From: Cryobacterium shii
GTDB lineage: Bacteria; Actinomycetota; Actinomycetes; Actinomycetales; Microbacteriaceae
NCBI RefSeq assembly: GCF_004402595.1
Contig: NZ_SOFY01000009.1
Span: 37,849 to 101,848 of the forward strand
DNA length: 64,000 nucleotides
Direction: 5' to 3'
The stretch's first letter is position 1. Every line of letters starts with the position of its first letter. The position numbers and the translations under genes were made by a program. This document shows positions 57,238-64,000 of this stretch, in pieces. Under the pieces are notes generated by a model, which made no database searches, had not been told where the DNA came from, and worked only from the letters and a program-made list of their open reading frames with translations.

Positions 57238-58077
57238 TCATCGCGACGGGTAAGCCAGCCGCCGGAAGCTCAACAGGTGGAACGCGGCGGTCACCGTCTG
57301 CACGGCGCTGAGCTGGTCCGTTAGAGCGCCTGCATCGGTGTGGTGGGCAGAGGGCCCCATGCCGATTAGAGCTGCGATCTGGATCGGCTCCAGGCTGAGC
57401 GTCGAGCACAGGTCTTCTGCGGCCTCCAGTCGGAAGAAGGGAGCCAGAGTCTCGACGAGGTGGGCGACCTTGTTGGACGGCACGTCCAGGGCCAGCCCGG
57501 CCTGCCGGAGCTCACGCAGGTGGCGCTCCTGCGGCACGACGACGGCCAACAGGCCGTCATCCGTGAGGATTCGATGGAACTCGGGAGGATTACGGGGGGC
57601 AAAGACGTTGAGGAGCACGTCGGCTGCCCCGTCCCGCACCGGCAGGGGAGACCAGACATCCGCTACCAACCCGTCAACGCCGCTCTGACCGGCGACCGTG
57701 CGCCCCACGGCGGAGGGGGAGAGATCCATGCCCAGGACACGTATGCCGGGAACCCGGTCCAGAATGCCCCTCAGGTAGTAGCCGGTGCCGCAACCGATGT
57801 CGAGGAGACGGCCGGGGTGCTCTGCCGCGACCCGGTCCGCGATTCGGTCACGGAGTGGGTCGTACCATCCCGTGCCCAGGAACAGGTCCCGGGCATCGAC
57901 CATCGCGATGCTGTCGCCGATCAATCGTCGTGCCTGGCCGGCGAGGGAAACGAATCCGCGCTTGTTCACGTCGAAGGAATGGCCGGCGTCACACTTCAGG
58001 ACGAGGGCACCGCCCGGATGAAGGGGGAGAGAACAGTTCGGGCACCGAAGCCACTCCGACAGGGTCTGGAGGGACAT
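57238..58077 (-). CDS. 23S rRNA (guanine-N1-)-methyltransferase, RlmA family
   Basis: A 279-residue methyltransferase. A zinc finger at the N-terminus (CPNC, then CDAGHSFD) is followed by the family's GYVxL-like NKRGFVSL segment, the SAM loop LLDIGCGTGYYL near 92, and NVFAPRNPPEF near 157. Members methylate G745 or G748 of 23S rRNA, and some (TlrB-type) give macrolide resistance; which applies is not decided here. It lies 31 bp downstream of qcrB on the same strand. Confidence 0.88.
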   Translation of the reverse strand: MSLQTLSEWLRCPNCSLPLHPGGALVLKCDAGHSFDVNKRGFVSLAGQARRLIGDSIAMVDARDLFLGTGWYDPLRDRIADRVAAEHPGRLLDIGCGTGYYLRGILDRVPGIRVLGMDLSPSAVGRTVAGQSGVDGLVADVWSPLPVRDGAADVLLNVFAPRNPPEFHRILTDDGLLAVVVPQERHLRELRQAGLALDVPSNKVAHLVETLAPFFRLEAAEDLCSTLSLEPIQIAALIGMGPSAHHTDAGALTDQLSAVQTVTAAFHLLSFRRLAYPSR

Positions 58078-58108
58078 CGATGCCCGTTCTGTTGTTGTGA
58101 TGGATGGC

Positions 58109-59728
58109 CTAGTGGTGATCCCCGTGTGCCTGCTCGAGTTCTGTATTGTTCACCGGTGCAATCCGGTCCTCGAAGAACCAGCGAGACAGTCCGGCGCGCG
58201 CCTTCTGCCCAACGGTGATCTTGCCATCGGCGTTCGGGCGGATCATCAGGGGCTTGTAGTCGTTGTAGCTGACCAGTTTCCAGCGATCGTACTCGTCGAC
58301 GGGCTGGTGCACCTCGATGTACTCGCCGCCGGGTAGGCGTACGATGCGACCCGACTCGTAGCCGTGCAGGACGATCTCCCGGTCCTTCTTCTGCAGGGCA
58401 AGGCAGATGCGCTTGGCCACGAAGAAGGCGATGAACGGTCCGACCAGGACGAGGAACTGCATCGTGTGGATGACACCCTCCATCGTCACCGAGAAGTGCG
58501 TGGCGATGATGTCGGAGGATGCGGTTGCCCACAGGGCGGCGTAGAAGGTCACGCCGGCCGCGCCGATGGCGGTGCGGGTCGGGGCATTCCGAGGGCGGTC
58601 CAGGATGTGGTGCTCACGCTTGTCGCCGGTCACCCACGCTTCGATGAAGGGGTAGATCAGTACGACGAGGATGAACAGGCCGAGGCTGATCAGCGGGATC
58701 AGGATGTTGAACGACCAGGTGCGGTCGAGCCAGACGAACTCGAGTCCCGGCGGAATCAGGCGCAGGGCGCCGTCAGCGAATCCGATGTACCAGTCAGGCT
58801 GCGTTCCGGCGGAGACGGGGGAGGGGTCGTACGGGCCGTAGTTCCAGATCGGGTTGATCGTGAACAGCGACGCCATCAGCATGACCACGCCGAAGACGAT
58901 GAAGAAGAATCCGCCGGCCTTCGCTGCGTAGACCGGAAGTACCGGGTAACCGACCACGTTCTGGTTGGTGCGGCCCGCTCCGGGGTACTGCGTGTGCTTG
59001 TGGACGACCACGAACAGGAGGTGCATCGCGATCAAGGCAACGATGATGGCCGGCAGTAGCAGAATATGCAGCGAGTAGAGACGCCCGACAATCTGTTCGC
59101 CGGGGAACTCGCCACCGAAGAGAAGGAACGAGATCCAGGTGCCGATCAGGGGGATTCCCTTGACCATTCCGTCGATGATGCGCAGACCGTTGCCGGAGAG
59201 AAGGTCGTCGGGGAGGGAATAGCCCGTGAATCCTTCCGCCATGGCCAGGATGAACAGGATGAACCCGATGATCCAGTTCAGCTCACGGGGCTTGCGGAAG
59301 GCACCCGTGAAGTAGATGCGCAGCATGTGCAGGCCAATAGCCGCCACGAAGAGCAGGGCCGCCCAGTGGTGGACCTGGCGCATGAGCAGTCCGCCACGGA
59401 TGTCGAAGGAGATGTCGAGCGACGAAGCCATCGCCGCGGACATCTCAACACCCTTGAGCGGCATGAACGAACCGTCGTACTCGACCGGCGTCATGGAGGC
59501 GTGGAAGAAGAAGGTCAGGAAGGACCCGGACAACAGGATGATGACGAAGCTGTAGAGGGCCACCTCACCGAGCAGGAAGGACCAGTGGTCCGGGAAGATC
59601 TTCCGACCCAATTCCTTGACCGCCGTCGAGATGCTGGTGCGCTCGTCGATGTAGTTTGCGGCGGCGCCGGTCAGGCCGCCGGACTTCTTGGTCTCGACCA
59701 ATTCAGTGGTCGTCGTTGCAGTACTCAA
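58109..59728 (-). CDS. qcrB: Cytochrome bc1 complex cytochrome b subunit
   Basis: A 539-residue quinol-oxidising cytochrome b with eight or nine membrane segments and an actinobacterial C-terminal extension of about 120 residues. Heme ligands are in VHHWAALLFVA and LHMLLF-type segments, and the quinol-site PEWY is represented by PDWYIGF near 275. The TTG start overlaps the qcrA stop (TTGA). The gene order qcrC-qcrA-qcrB is conserved. Confidence 0.94.
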   Translation of the reverse strand: MSTATTTTELVETKKSGGLTGAAANYIDERTSISTAVKELGRKIFPDHWSFLLGEVALYSFVIILLSGSFLTFFFHASMTPVEYDGSFMPLKGVEMSAAMASSLDISFDIRGGLLMRQVHHWAALLFVAAIGLHMLRIYFTGAFRKPRELNWIIGFILFILAMAEGFTGYSLPDDLLSGNGLRIIDGMVKGIPLIGTWISFLLFGGEFPGEQIVGRLYSLHILLLPAIIVALIAMHLLFVVVHKHTQYPGAGRTNQNVVGYPVLPVYAAKAGGFFFIVFGVVMLMASLFTINPIWNYGPYDPSPVSAGTQPDWYIGFADGALRLIPPGLEFVWLDRTWSFNILIPLISLGLFILVVLIYPFIEAWVTGDKREHHILDRPRNAPTRTAIGAAGVTFYAALWATASSDIIATHFSVTMEGVIHTMQFLVLVGPFIAFFVAKRICLALQKKDREIVLHGYESGRIVRLPGGEYIEVHQPVDEYDRWKLVSYNDYKPLMIRPNADGKITVGQKARAGLSRWFFEDRIAPVNNTELEQAHGDHH

Positions 59729-60798
59729 TGCCGCTCCCAGAAGCTCGGTCCGACGGGTTCAGTGAAATCGCTCTGTGCGATGAGGTAGCCCTCTGAGTCT
59801 ACCGCGATGGGCAGCTGCGGAAGCGGGCGTTTGGCCGGCCCGAAGATGACCTCACAGTGGTTGGTGACGTCGAACTGCGACTGGTGGCACGGACACAACA
59901 GGTTGTGCGTCTGCTGCTCGTACAGCGCGACGGGGCATCCGACGTGCGTGCAGATCTTGGAGTAGGCCACGATTCCGTCATACGACCAGCCCTTGCGTTC
60001 GGGCAGCTCGTTCAGGTCTTCGGGCTTGAGGCGCATCAGGAGAACGGCTGCTTTGCCCTTCTCTTCCAGTTTGCCGTGCTCGAGGTCCTGGAGGCCCTCG
60101 GGAATCACATGGAATGCGGAGCCCAGGGTGACGTCGGAAGCCTTGATCGGCGTACCGGTCGGGTCGATCGCGAGGCGGGTGCCCGCCTTCCACATGGTGT
60201 GGCTGAGAAGTGCGGACGGGTTGGTGTCCATCGGGCCGAGGCCGCGGAAGAGCACAACAGCGGGCAGCGGGAAGGCGATCAGCGCGCCGATGAGGCTGTT
60301 GCGAATGAGGCTGCGGCGTCCGATCCCGGACTCCACATTGGCCTCGTGGAAGATCTCGACGGCTCGCGTGCGGGTCTCGTCCGTTCCTCGGACGGGATGA
60401 CGCTCGTCAATGCCCTCATGGTCGAACATCAGCGCCTTGCCCCAGTGCACCGCCCCGATGCCGATGGCCATCAGCGCCAGGGTGAGGCCCAGCCCGATGA
60501 ACAGGTTGTTCAGGCGAACGGAACCAGGGTCTTCCGGGATGATCGGGAACACCATGTACGCCACGATGGCGAACACGCTTCCAACGATCGACAGGTAGAA
60601 GAGCGTGTAGACAGTGCGCTCGGCCTGACGTTCTGCGCTCGGGTCGAGGTCGGTGACACGTGGGCGGTGCGGAGGAAAGCCCGGGTTGGCCACGGCGTCG
60701 CGAACGACTACGGCGGTGCCTGCGGGAGCCCCCTCATGCCCGACTGTCGACGAGTCAGCAGCGGTCAGGTCCTTCCCGCTGTTATCGTCCTTGGCCAT
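59725..60798 (-). CDS. qcrA: Cytochrome bc1 complex Rieske iron-sulfur subunit
   Basis: A 357-residue actinobacterial Rieske protein. Three membrane segments (about 70-90, 102-122 and 162-182) are followed by the cluster domain with CTHVGC and CPCHQSQFD near residues 282-310. The N-terminal 60 residues are hydrophilic. It overlaps qcrB by 4 bases and follows qcrC by 57 bp, all on the minus strand. Confidence 0.94.
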   Translation of the reverse strand: MAKDDNSGKDLTAADSSTVGHEGAPAGTAVVVRDAVANPGFPPHRPRVTDLDPSAERQAERTVYTLFYLSIVGSVFAIVAYMVFPIIPEDPGSVRLNNLFIGLGLTLALMAIGIGAVHWGKALMFDHEGIDERHPVRGTDETRTRAVEIFHEANVESGIGRRSLIRNSLIGALIAFPLPAVVLFRGLGPMDTNPSALLSHTMWKAGTRLAIDPTGTPIKASDVTLGSAFHVIPEGLQDLEHGKLEEKGKAAVLLMRLKPEDLNELPERKGWSYDGIVAYSKICTHVGCPVALYEQQTHNLLCPCHQSQFDVTNHCEVIFGPAKRPLPQLPIAVDSEGYLIAQSDFTEPVGPSFWERH

Positions 60799-60855
60799 TA
60801 TTCTCCTTCATCGGAAGTTCTGTGTGAGACATGTTGTATGCGTGAGCGTCGACGG

Positions 60856-61668
60856 TCAGTTCGACTTCGCTGTGATCCACACCGTTAGGGCGACGATCGA
60901 GCCGAGGCCGAAGATCCAGAGGAACAGGCCCTCTGATACCGGTCCGAGAGAGCCGAGTGCGAGGCCGCCGGGAGAGGGGGTCTTCTCCAGGTACTTGAGG
61001 TACGTGATGATGTCCCGCTTGCTCTCCGGGGAGATGTTCATGTCGTTGAACACGGGCATGCTCTGCGGACCGGTGACCATGGCCTCGTAGATGTGGGCCT
61101 CGGTGACACCCTTGAGGTTCGGGGCGTATTTTCCGGCCGTCAGGGCCCCACCGGCGCCGGCGACGTTGTGGCACATGGCGCAGTTGATGCGGAAGAGCTC
61201 GGCGCCGTTGGCAGCGTTACCCTCGGCGTCGAGGAGACTCGCGTCCGGCTTACCCGGTCCCGGGGCCAGGGACGCGACGTAGGCGGCGAGCGAGGCGATC
61301 TGCTCCTCCGTGAACTGCACCTTCTTCTTCTGGGCCTGCGGTCCGTTCATCTGCATGGGCATGCGACCGGTGCCGACCTGGAAGTCGACGGCTGCCGCGC
61401 CGACGCCGATCAGGCTGGGTCCGCTGCCGGAGCCCTGTGCGGCAAGTCCGTGGCAGGTTGCGCAGTTGGCGGCGAAGAGCTTCTGGCCCTCGCCGACCGT
61501 CTGCTGTGACGTGGCGTTGGTCTCGGCGCTAGCGGTGCTCGTGCTGAACGCTGCGTACGCACCGCCGGTGAAGAGGAGGCCGATCGCGATGAGAGCGACA
61601 CTGGCCAGTGGACTGCGGCGCCCGGCCTTGCGGCCTCGGGGCTGCTTGGGGGTGTTAAACGTGGTCAT
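60856..61668 (-). CDS. qcrC: Cytochrome bc1 complex diheme cytochrome c
   Basis: A 270-residue diheme cytochrome c that passes electrons from the bc complex directly to aa3 oxidase. Two heme motifs are seen, CATCHG near residue 72 and CAMCHN near 166. There is a membrane segment near the N-terminus (about 20-40) and a C-terminal membrane anchor (about 247-267). I use ATG 61668 with GAGTGGA upstream; the open frame runs further but without support. Confidence 0.94.
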   Translation of the reverse strand: MTTFNTPKQPRGRKAGRRSPLASVALIAIGLLFTGGAYAAFSTSTASAETNATSQQTVGEGQKLFAANCATCHGLAAQGSGSGPSLIGVGAAAVDFQVGTGRMPMQMNGPQAQKKKVQFTEEQIASLAAYVASLAPGPGKPDASLLDAEGNAANGAELFRINCAMCHNVAGAGGALTAGKYAPNLKGVTEAHIYEAMVTGPQSMPVFNDMNISPESKRDIITYLKYLEKTPSPGGLALGSLGPVSEGLFLWIFGLGSIVALTVWITAKSN

Positions 61669-61690
61669 ACGTGTTGTCCACTCCGAGTTT

Positions 61691-62320
61691 CTATTTAAGT
61701 ACGTAAATGACGAGGAAGAGACCGATCCACACAACGTCGACGAAGTGCCAGTAGTAGGACACCACGATCGCGCTGGTCGCCTCTTTGTGGCCGAAGTTCT
61801 TGACGGCAAATGCACGTCCGATGACGAGCAGGAACGCGAGGAGACCTGCGGTCACGTGGATGCCGTGGAACCCGGTGGTGAGGTAGAACGCGGAACCGTA
61901 GGCGTTGCTGGCCAGCGTCACGCCCTCGGAAACGAGGGTCGCGTACTCGAACACCTGGCCGGAAACGAAGATCGCACCCAGGGCGTAGGTGAGGAAGAAC
62001 CACTCGACCATGCCCCACTGGCTCGGCTTCCAGCCCGTCGACCTGGACTGAAGACGCTCCGCCGCGAAAACACCGAACTGGCAGGTCACGGAGGACGACA
62101 CCAGAATGAGCGTGTTGATCAGCGCGAACGTGAAGCCGTGCTTCGCGGTCTCGGCCTGCCACAACTCCGGCGAGGTCGATCGCAGAGTGAAGTAGATGGC
62201 AAAGAGCCCGGCGAAGAACATGACTTCGCTGCCCAACCAGACAATGGTGCCAACAGCCACGCTGTTTGGCCGGTTAACAACGGGCGCATTGACCGTATAA
62301 GAAATTGAGGGGCTCGTCAC
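61691..62320 (-). CDS. ctaE: Cytochrome c oxidase subunit III
   Basis: A 209-residue membrane subunit with five hydrophobic segments; [20 protein letters not shown] near residue 30 and [13 protein letters not shown] near 130 are typical. It is the first gene of the minus-strand run ctaE-qcrC-qcrA-qcrB. I use GTG 62320 ([10 protein letters not shown]), the usual N-terminus; the longer frame adds 13 codons. Confidence 0.93.
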   Translation of the reverse strand: MTSPSISYTVNAPVVNRPNSVAVGTIVWLGSEVMFFAGLFAIYFTLRSTSPELWQAETAKHGFTFALINTLILVSSSVTCQFGVFAAERLQSRSTGWKPSQWGMVEWFFLTYALGAIFVSGQVFEYATLVSEGVTLASNAYGSAFYLTTGFHGIHVTAGLLAFLLVIGRAFAVKNFGHKEATSAIVVSYYWHFVDVVWIGLFLVIYVLK

Positions 62321-62378
62321 CGTTCCATTATGGCCGATTTCCGCCCCGGATATTCTCAACCGGGCATGCCTGTCGCGC

Positions 62379-62410
62379 TTTTGTTCGAATGACTACCGGA
62401 TCGAAACAAA
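62379..62410. repeat. Imperfect palindrome between ctaE and trpD
   Basis: TTTTGTTCGA at 62379-62388 and TCGAAACAAA at 62401-62410 form an inverted repeat with one bulged base. It lies in the 144-bp gap between divergent ctaE and trpD, closer to the ctaE side, and is a candidate regulator site. No gene is seen in the gap. Confidence 0.35.
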
Positions 62411-62464
62411 CCGGCCCTCATCGCCGAATTCTGCATGGGGGATCCTTCTCGCTAAAATTGATTC

Positions 62465-63517
62465 ATGCTTGAAATTCAGTCTTGGCCGAACGTCATCAGC
62501 GCGCTGCTCTCCGGTGAGGATCTAAGCGTGTCAGACGCGGCGTGGAGCATGGAACAGGTCATGCTCGGGGAGGCGACGCCGGCGCAGTTGGCCGGCTTTC
62601 TGGTGGCCTTGCGGGCCAAGGGAGAAACGGTCGATGAAATCGTCGGTTTCCGGGACGCGATCCTCGACTATGCCGTGCCCTTACCGGTGAACCCCATGGC
62701 ACTGGACATCGTCGGCACGGGCGGTGACCGGTTCGGCACCGTCAACATCTCCACCATGGCGTCGATCGTGTGCGCAGGGGCGGGAGTGCCGGTGATCAAG
62801 CACGGGAATCGAGCCGCAAGCTCGGCTTCGGGCGCCTCGGACGTCTTGTCGGCGCTCGGCATCGATCTGACCATGTCCGCGGAGAAGGTGGCCGAGACGC
62901 TGGAAACGGCCGGGATCACGTTCGCATATGCGGCAGGCTTTCACCCAGGTTTCCGTCACGCTGCGGTTGCCCGCCGAGAACTGGGCATTCCGACCGTGTT
63001 CAACTATCTCGGTCCGCTCTGCAATCCGGCTCGACCGGAAGCGTCTGCGGTCGGCGTCGCCGCCCTCGACCGGGTTCCGCTCATCGTCGGCGTGTTTCAA
63101 ACTCGAGGCGCGACGGCGCTCGTCTTCCGCGGGGACGACGGTCTCGATGAGCTCACCACGACGGGTCACAGCCACGTGTGGGAAGTATCGAGGGGCCTCG
63201 TGACGGAGCACGACATCGATCCGCGCGATTTGGGCCTTCGTCGGGCCAGGATGAGTGAGCTCGTGGGCGGTGATGCGGAGCACAACGCCGCCGTCGTGCA
63301 CTCGATGCTGGCCGGCCAGGACGATGCGGTGCGGGAAATCGTCTTGCTGAACGCGGCAGCCGGCCTGGTGGCCTTCGATCTCGCGAACGATCCCGCACAG
63401 GCGCAGGTCAATATCCTCGACCGGTTCCGCACGAAAATGGCCGTGGCCGCGGAGTCTGTCGACTCCGGGGCGGCCACGGCCAAACTCGCCGCCTGGGTCG
63501 CGTCCAGCCAGGCCTGA
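62465..63517 (+). CDS. trpD: Anthranilate phosphoribosyltransferase
   Basis: A 350-residue enzyme that joins anthranilate and PRPP in tryptophan synthesis. The PRPP-binding GTGGDRFGTVNIST is near residue 78, KHGNRAASSASGASDVL near 114, and the metal-binding GDDGLDEL near 222. No other trp gene is adjacent; the ctaE/trpD pairing resembles mycobacteria. A long inverted repeat lies inside its 3' end (63439-63481). Confidence 0.94.
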   Translation: MLEIQSWPNVISALLSGEDLSVSDAAWSMEQVMLGEATPAQLAGFLVALRAKGETVDEIVGFRDAILDYAVPLPVNPMALDIVGTGGDRFGTVNISTMASIVCAGAGVPVIKHGNRAASSASGASDVLSALGIDLTMSAEKVAETLETAGITFAYAAGFHPGFRHAAVARRELGIPTVFNYLGPLCNPARPEASAVGVAALDRVPLIVGVFQTRGATALVFRGDDGLDELTTTGHSHVWEVSRGLVTEHDIDPRDLGLRRARMSELVGGDAEHNAAVVHSMLAGQDDAVREIVLLNAAAGLVAFDLANDPAQAQVNILDRFRTKMAVAAESVDSGAATAKLAAWVASSQA

Positions 63518-63525
63518 ACCGGGCT

Positions 63526-64000
63526 CTAGACGACGTCCTCGTCGACCCAGCCGAAGGTCTTGGTGACCGCCTTCTTCCAGTTGCGGAGCTGACGGCCGCG
63601 CTCTTCTTCGGACATGCTCGGCGTCCAGCGGCTGTCTTCCTGCCAGTGGGACCGGAGCTCGTCGAGGTCGCTCCAGAAGCCGACCGCCAGCCCGGCCGCG
63701 TAAGCGGCGCCGAGGGCAGTCGTCTCGGCAACGACCGGGCGCACCACCGGCACTCCGATGATATCGGCCTGGAACTGCATCAGGAGGTTGTTCGCGATCA
63801 TCCCGCCGTCGACCTTCAGCTCAGCCAGGGGCACGCCGGAGTCGGCATTGACCGCATCGAGGACTTCCCTGGTCTGGAAGGCCGTGGCTTCCAGGGCCGC
63901 GCGCGCGATGTGGCCCTTGTTCACGTACCGGGTCAGTCCGACCAGTGCGCCGCGGGCATCCGCACGCCAGTACGGCGCGAACAGGCCGGAGAAGGCGGGA
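63526..64000 (-). CDS. glpK: Glycerol kinase, C-terminal part (runs off the window)
   Basis: The last 158 or so codons of a FGGY-family glycerol kinase; the start is beyond the window. Visible are the segment [15 protein letters not shown], the family signature around [37 protein letters not shown], and [17 protein letters not shown]. The enzyme makes glycerol-3-phosphate from glycerol with ATP. It converges on trpD with an 8-bp gap. Confidence 0.93.
   Translation of the reverse strand, partial: PAFSGLFAPYWRADARGALVGLTRYVNKGHIARAALEATAFQTREVLDAVNADSGVPLAELKVDGGMIANNLLMQFQADIIGVPVVRPVVAETTALGAAYAAGLAVGFWSDLDELRSHWQEDSRWTPSMSEEERGRQLRNWKKAVTKTFGWVDEDVV

Overview
The window is high-GC actinobacterial chromosome, most likely from the family Microbacteriaceae. 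The evidence is a homodimeric pyruvate dehydrogenase E1, a PucR-type FasR regulator in front of type II fatty-acid synthesis genes, split cytochrome bcc (qcrCAB) and aa3 oxidase genes, two glutamine synthetases flanking glnE, an adjacent rpoD-type sigma factor and MurT/GatD pair, and small DUF3043, DUF4191 and DUF7455 proteins. Genus is not decided from the sequence. From memory, much of the gene order (aceE-fasR-fabD, ahpE, nif3, panB, glnA2-glnE-glnA1, RDD/DUF4191, lipA-lipB, E2, pepA, erpA, cta/qcr, trpD) resembles the Mycobacterium tuberculosis core chromosome.

Layout. 0-6.3 kb, minus strand: aceE, fasR, fabD, fabH, acpP, linking acetyl-CoA supply to fatty-acid synthesis. 6.5-7.2 kb: an AhpE-like peroxiredoxin and tRNA-Val(UAC). 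7.3-14.9 kb: an accessory stress block with two GAF-ANTAR proteins, a small orphan protein, three double-domain universal stress proteins, and a DevS/DevR-like two-component system coupled to a DUF427 gene. Two near-identical DosR-type boxes lie in front of two of the stress genes. 14.9-17.5 kb: two broken transporter genes (EamA and NCS1 families). 17.5-22.9 kb: nif3, a zinc-ribbon coiled-coil protein, RNase P RNA, ydeI-like, polyphosphate glucokinase, map, a SPOR-like small protein, panB. 23-29 kb: the nitrogen-assimilation cluster glnA2-glnE-glnA1, with a four-element GlnR-type site upstream of glnA1. 29-38 kb: RDD and DUF4191 proteins, lipA/lipB, a membrane pseudokinase, the E2 and E3 subunits of the 2-oxoacid dehydrogenase complexes, leucyl aminopeptidase. 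38-44 kb: PAC2 protein, MFS transporter, sigA, and a divergent MurT/GatD pair. 44-53.8 kb: DUF7455 protein, topoisomerase IV parE and parC, SDR, phosphodiesterase-like protein, DUF3043, M20 dipeptidase, iron-sulfur insertion protein. 53.9-62.3 kb: terminal respiration genes (ctaCDF facing qcrB-qcrA-qcrC-ctaE) with an rRNA methyltransferase. 62.4-64 kb: trpD and the 3' part of glpK.

The strongest candidate for something undescribed is the MurT/GatD pair at 42.1-44.1 kb. GatD has glycine where the glutaminase nucleophile cysteine should be, and neither protein contains any cysteine, so the MurT zinc ribbon is gone too. Microbacteriaceae are known for group-B peptidoglycan, in which the cross-bridge is attached to the alpha-carboxyl of D-Glu, the same carboxyl that canonical MurT/GatD amidates. 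I infer that this pair may ligate an amino acid rather than ammonia to that position. The second point of interest is the DevS-like kinase, which lacks the heme-ligating histidine of mycobacterial DevS although its partner regulator keeps the DevR recognition helix and matching DNA boxes occur nearby.
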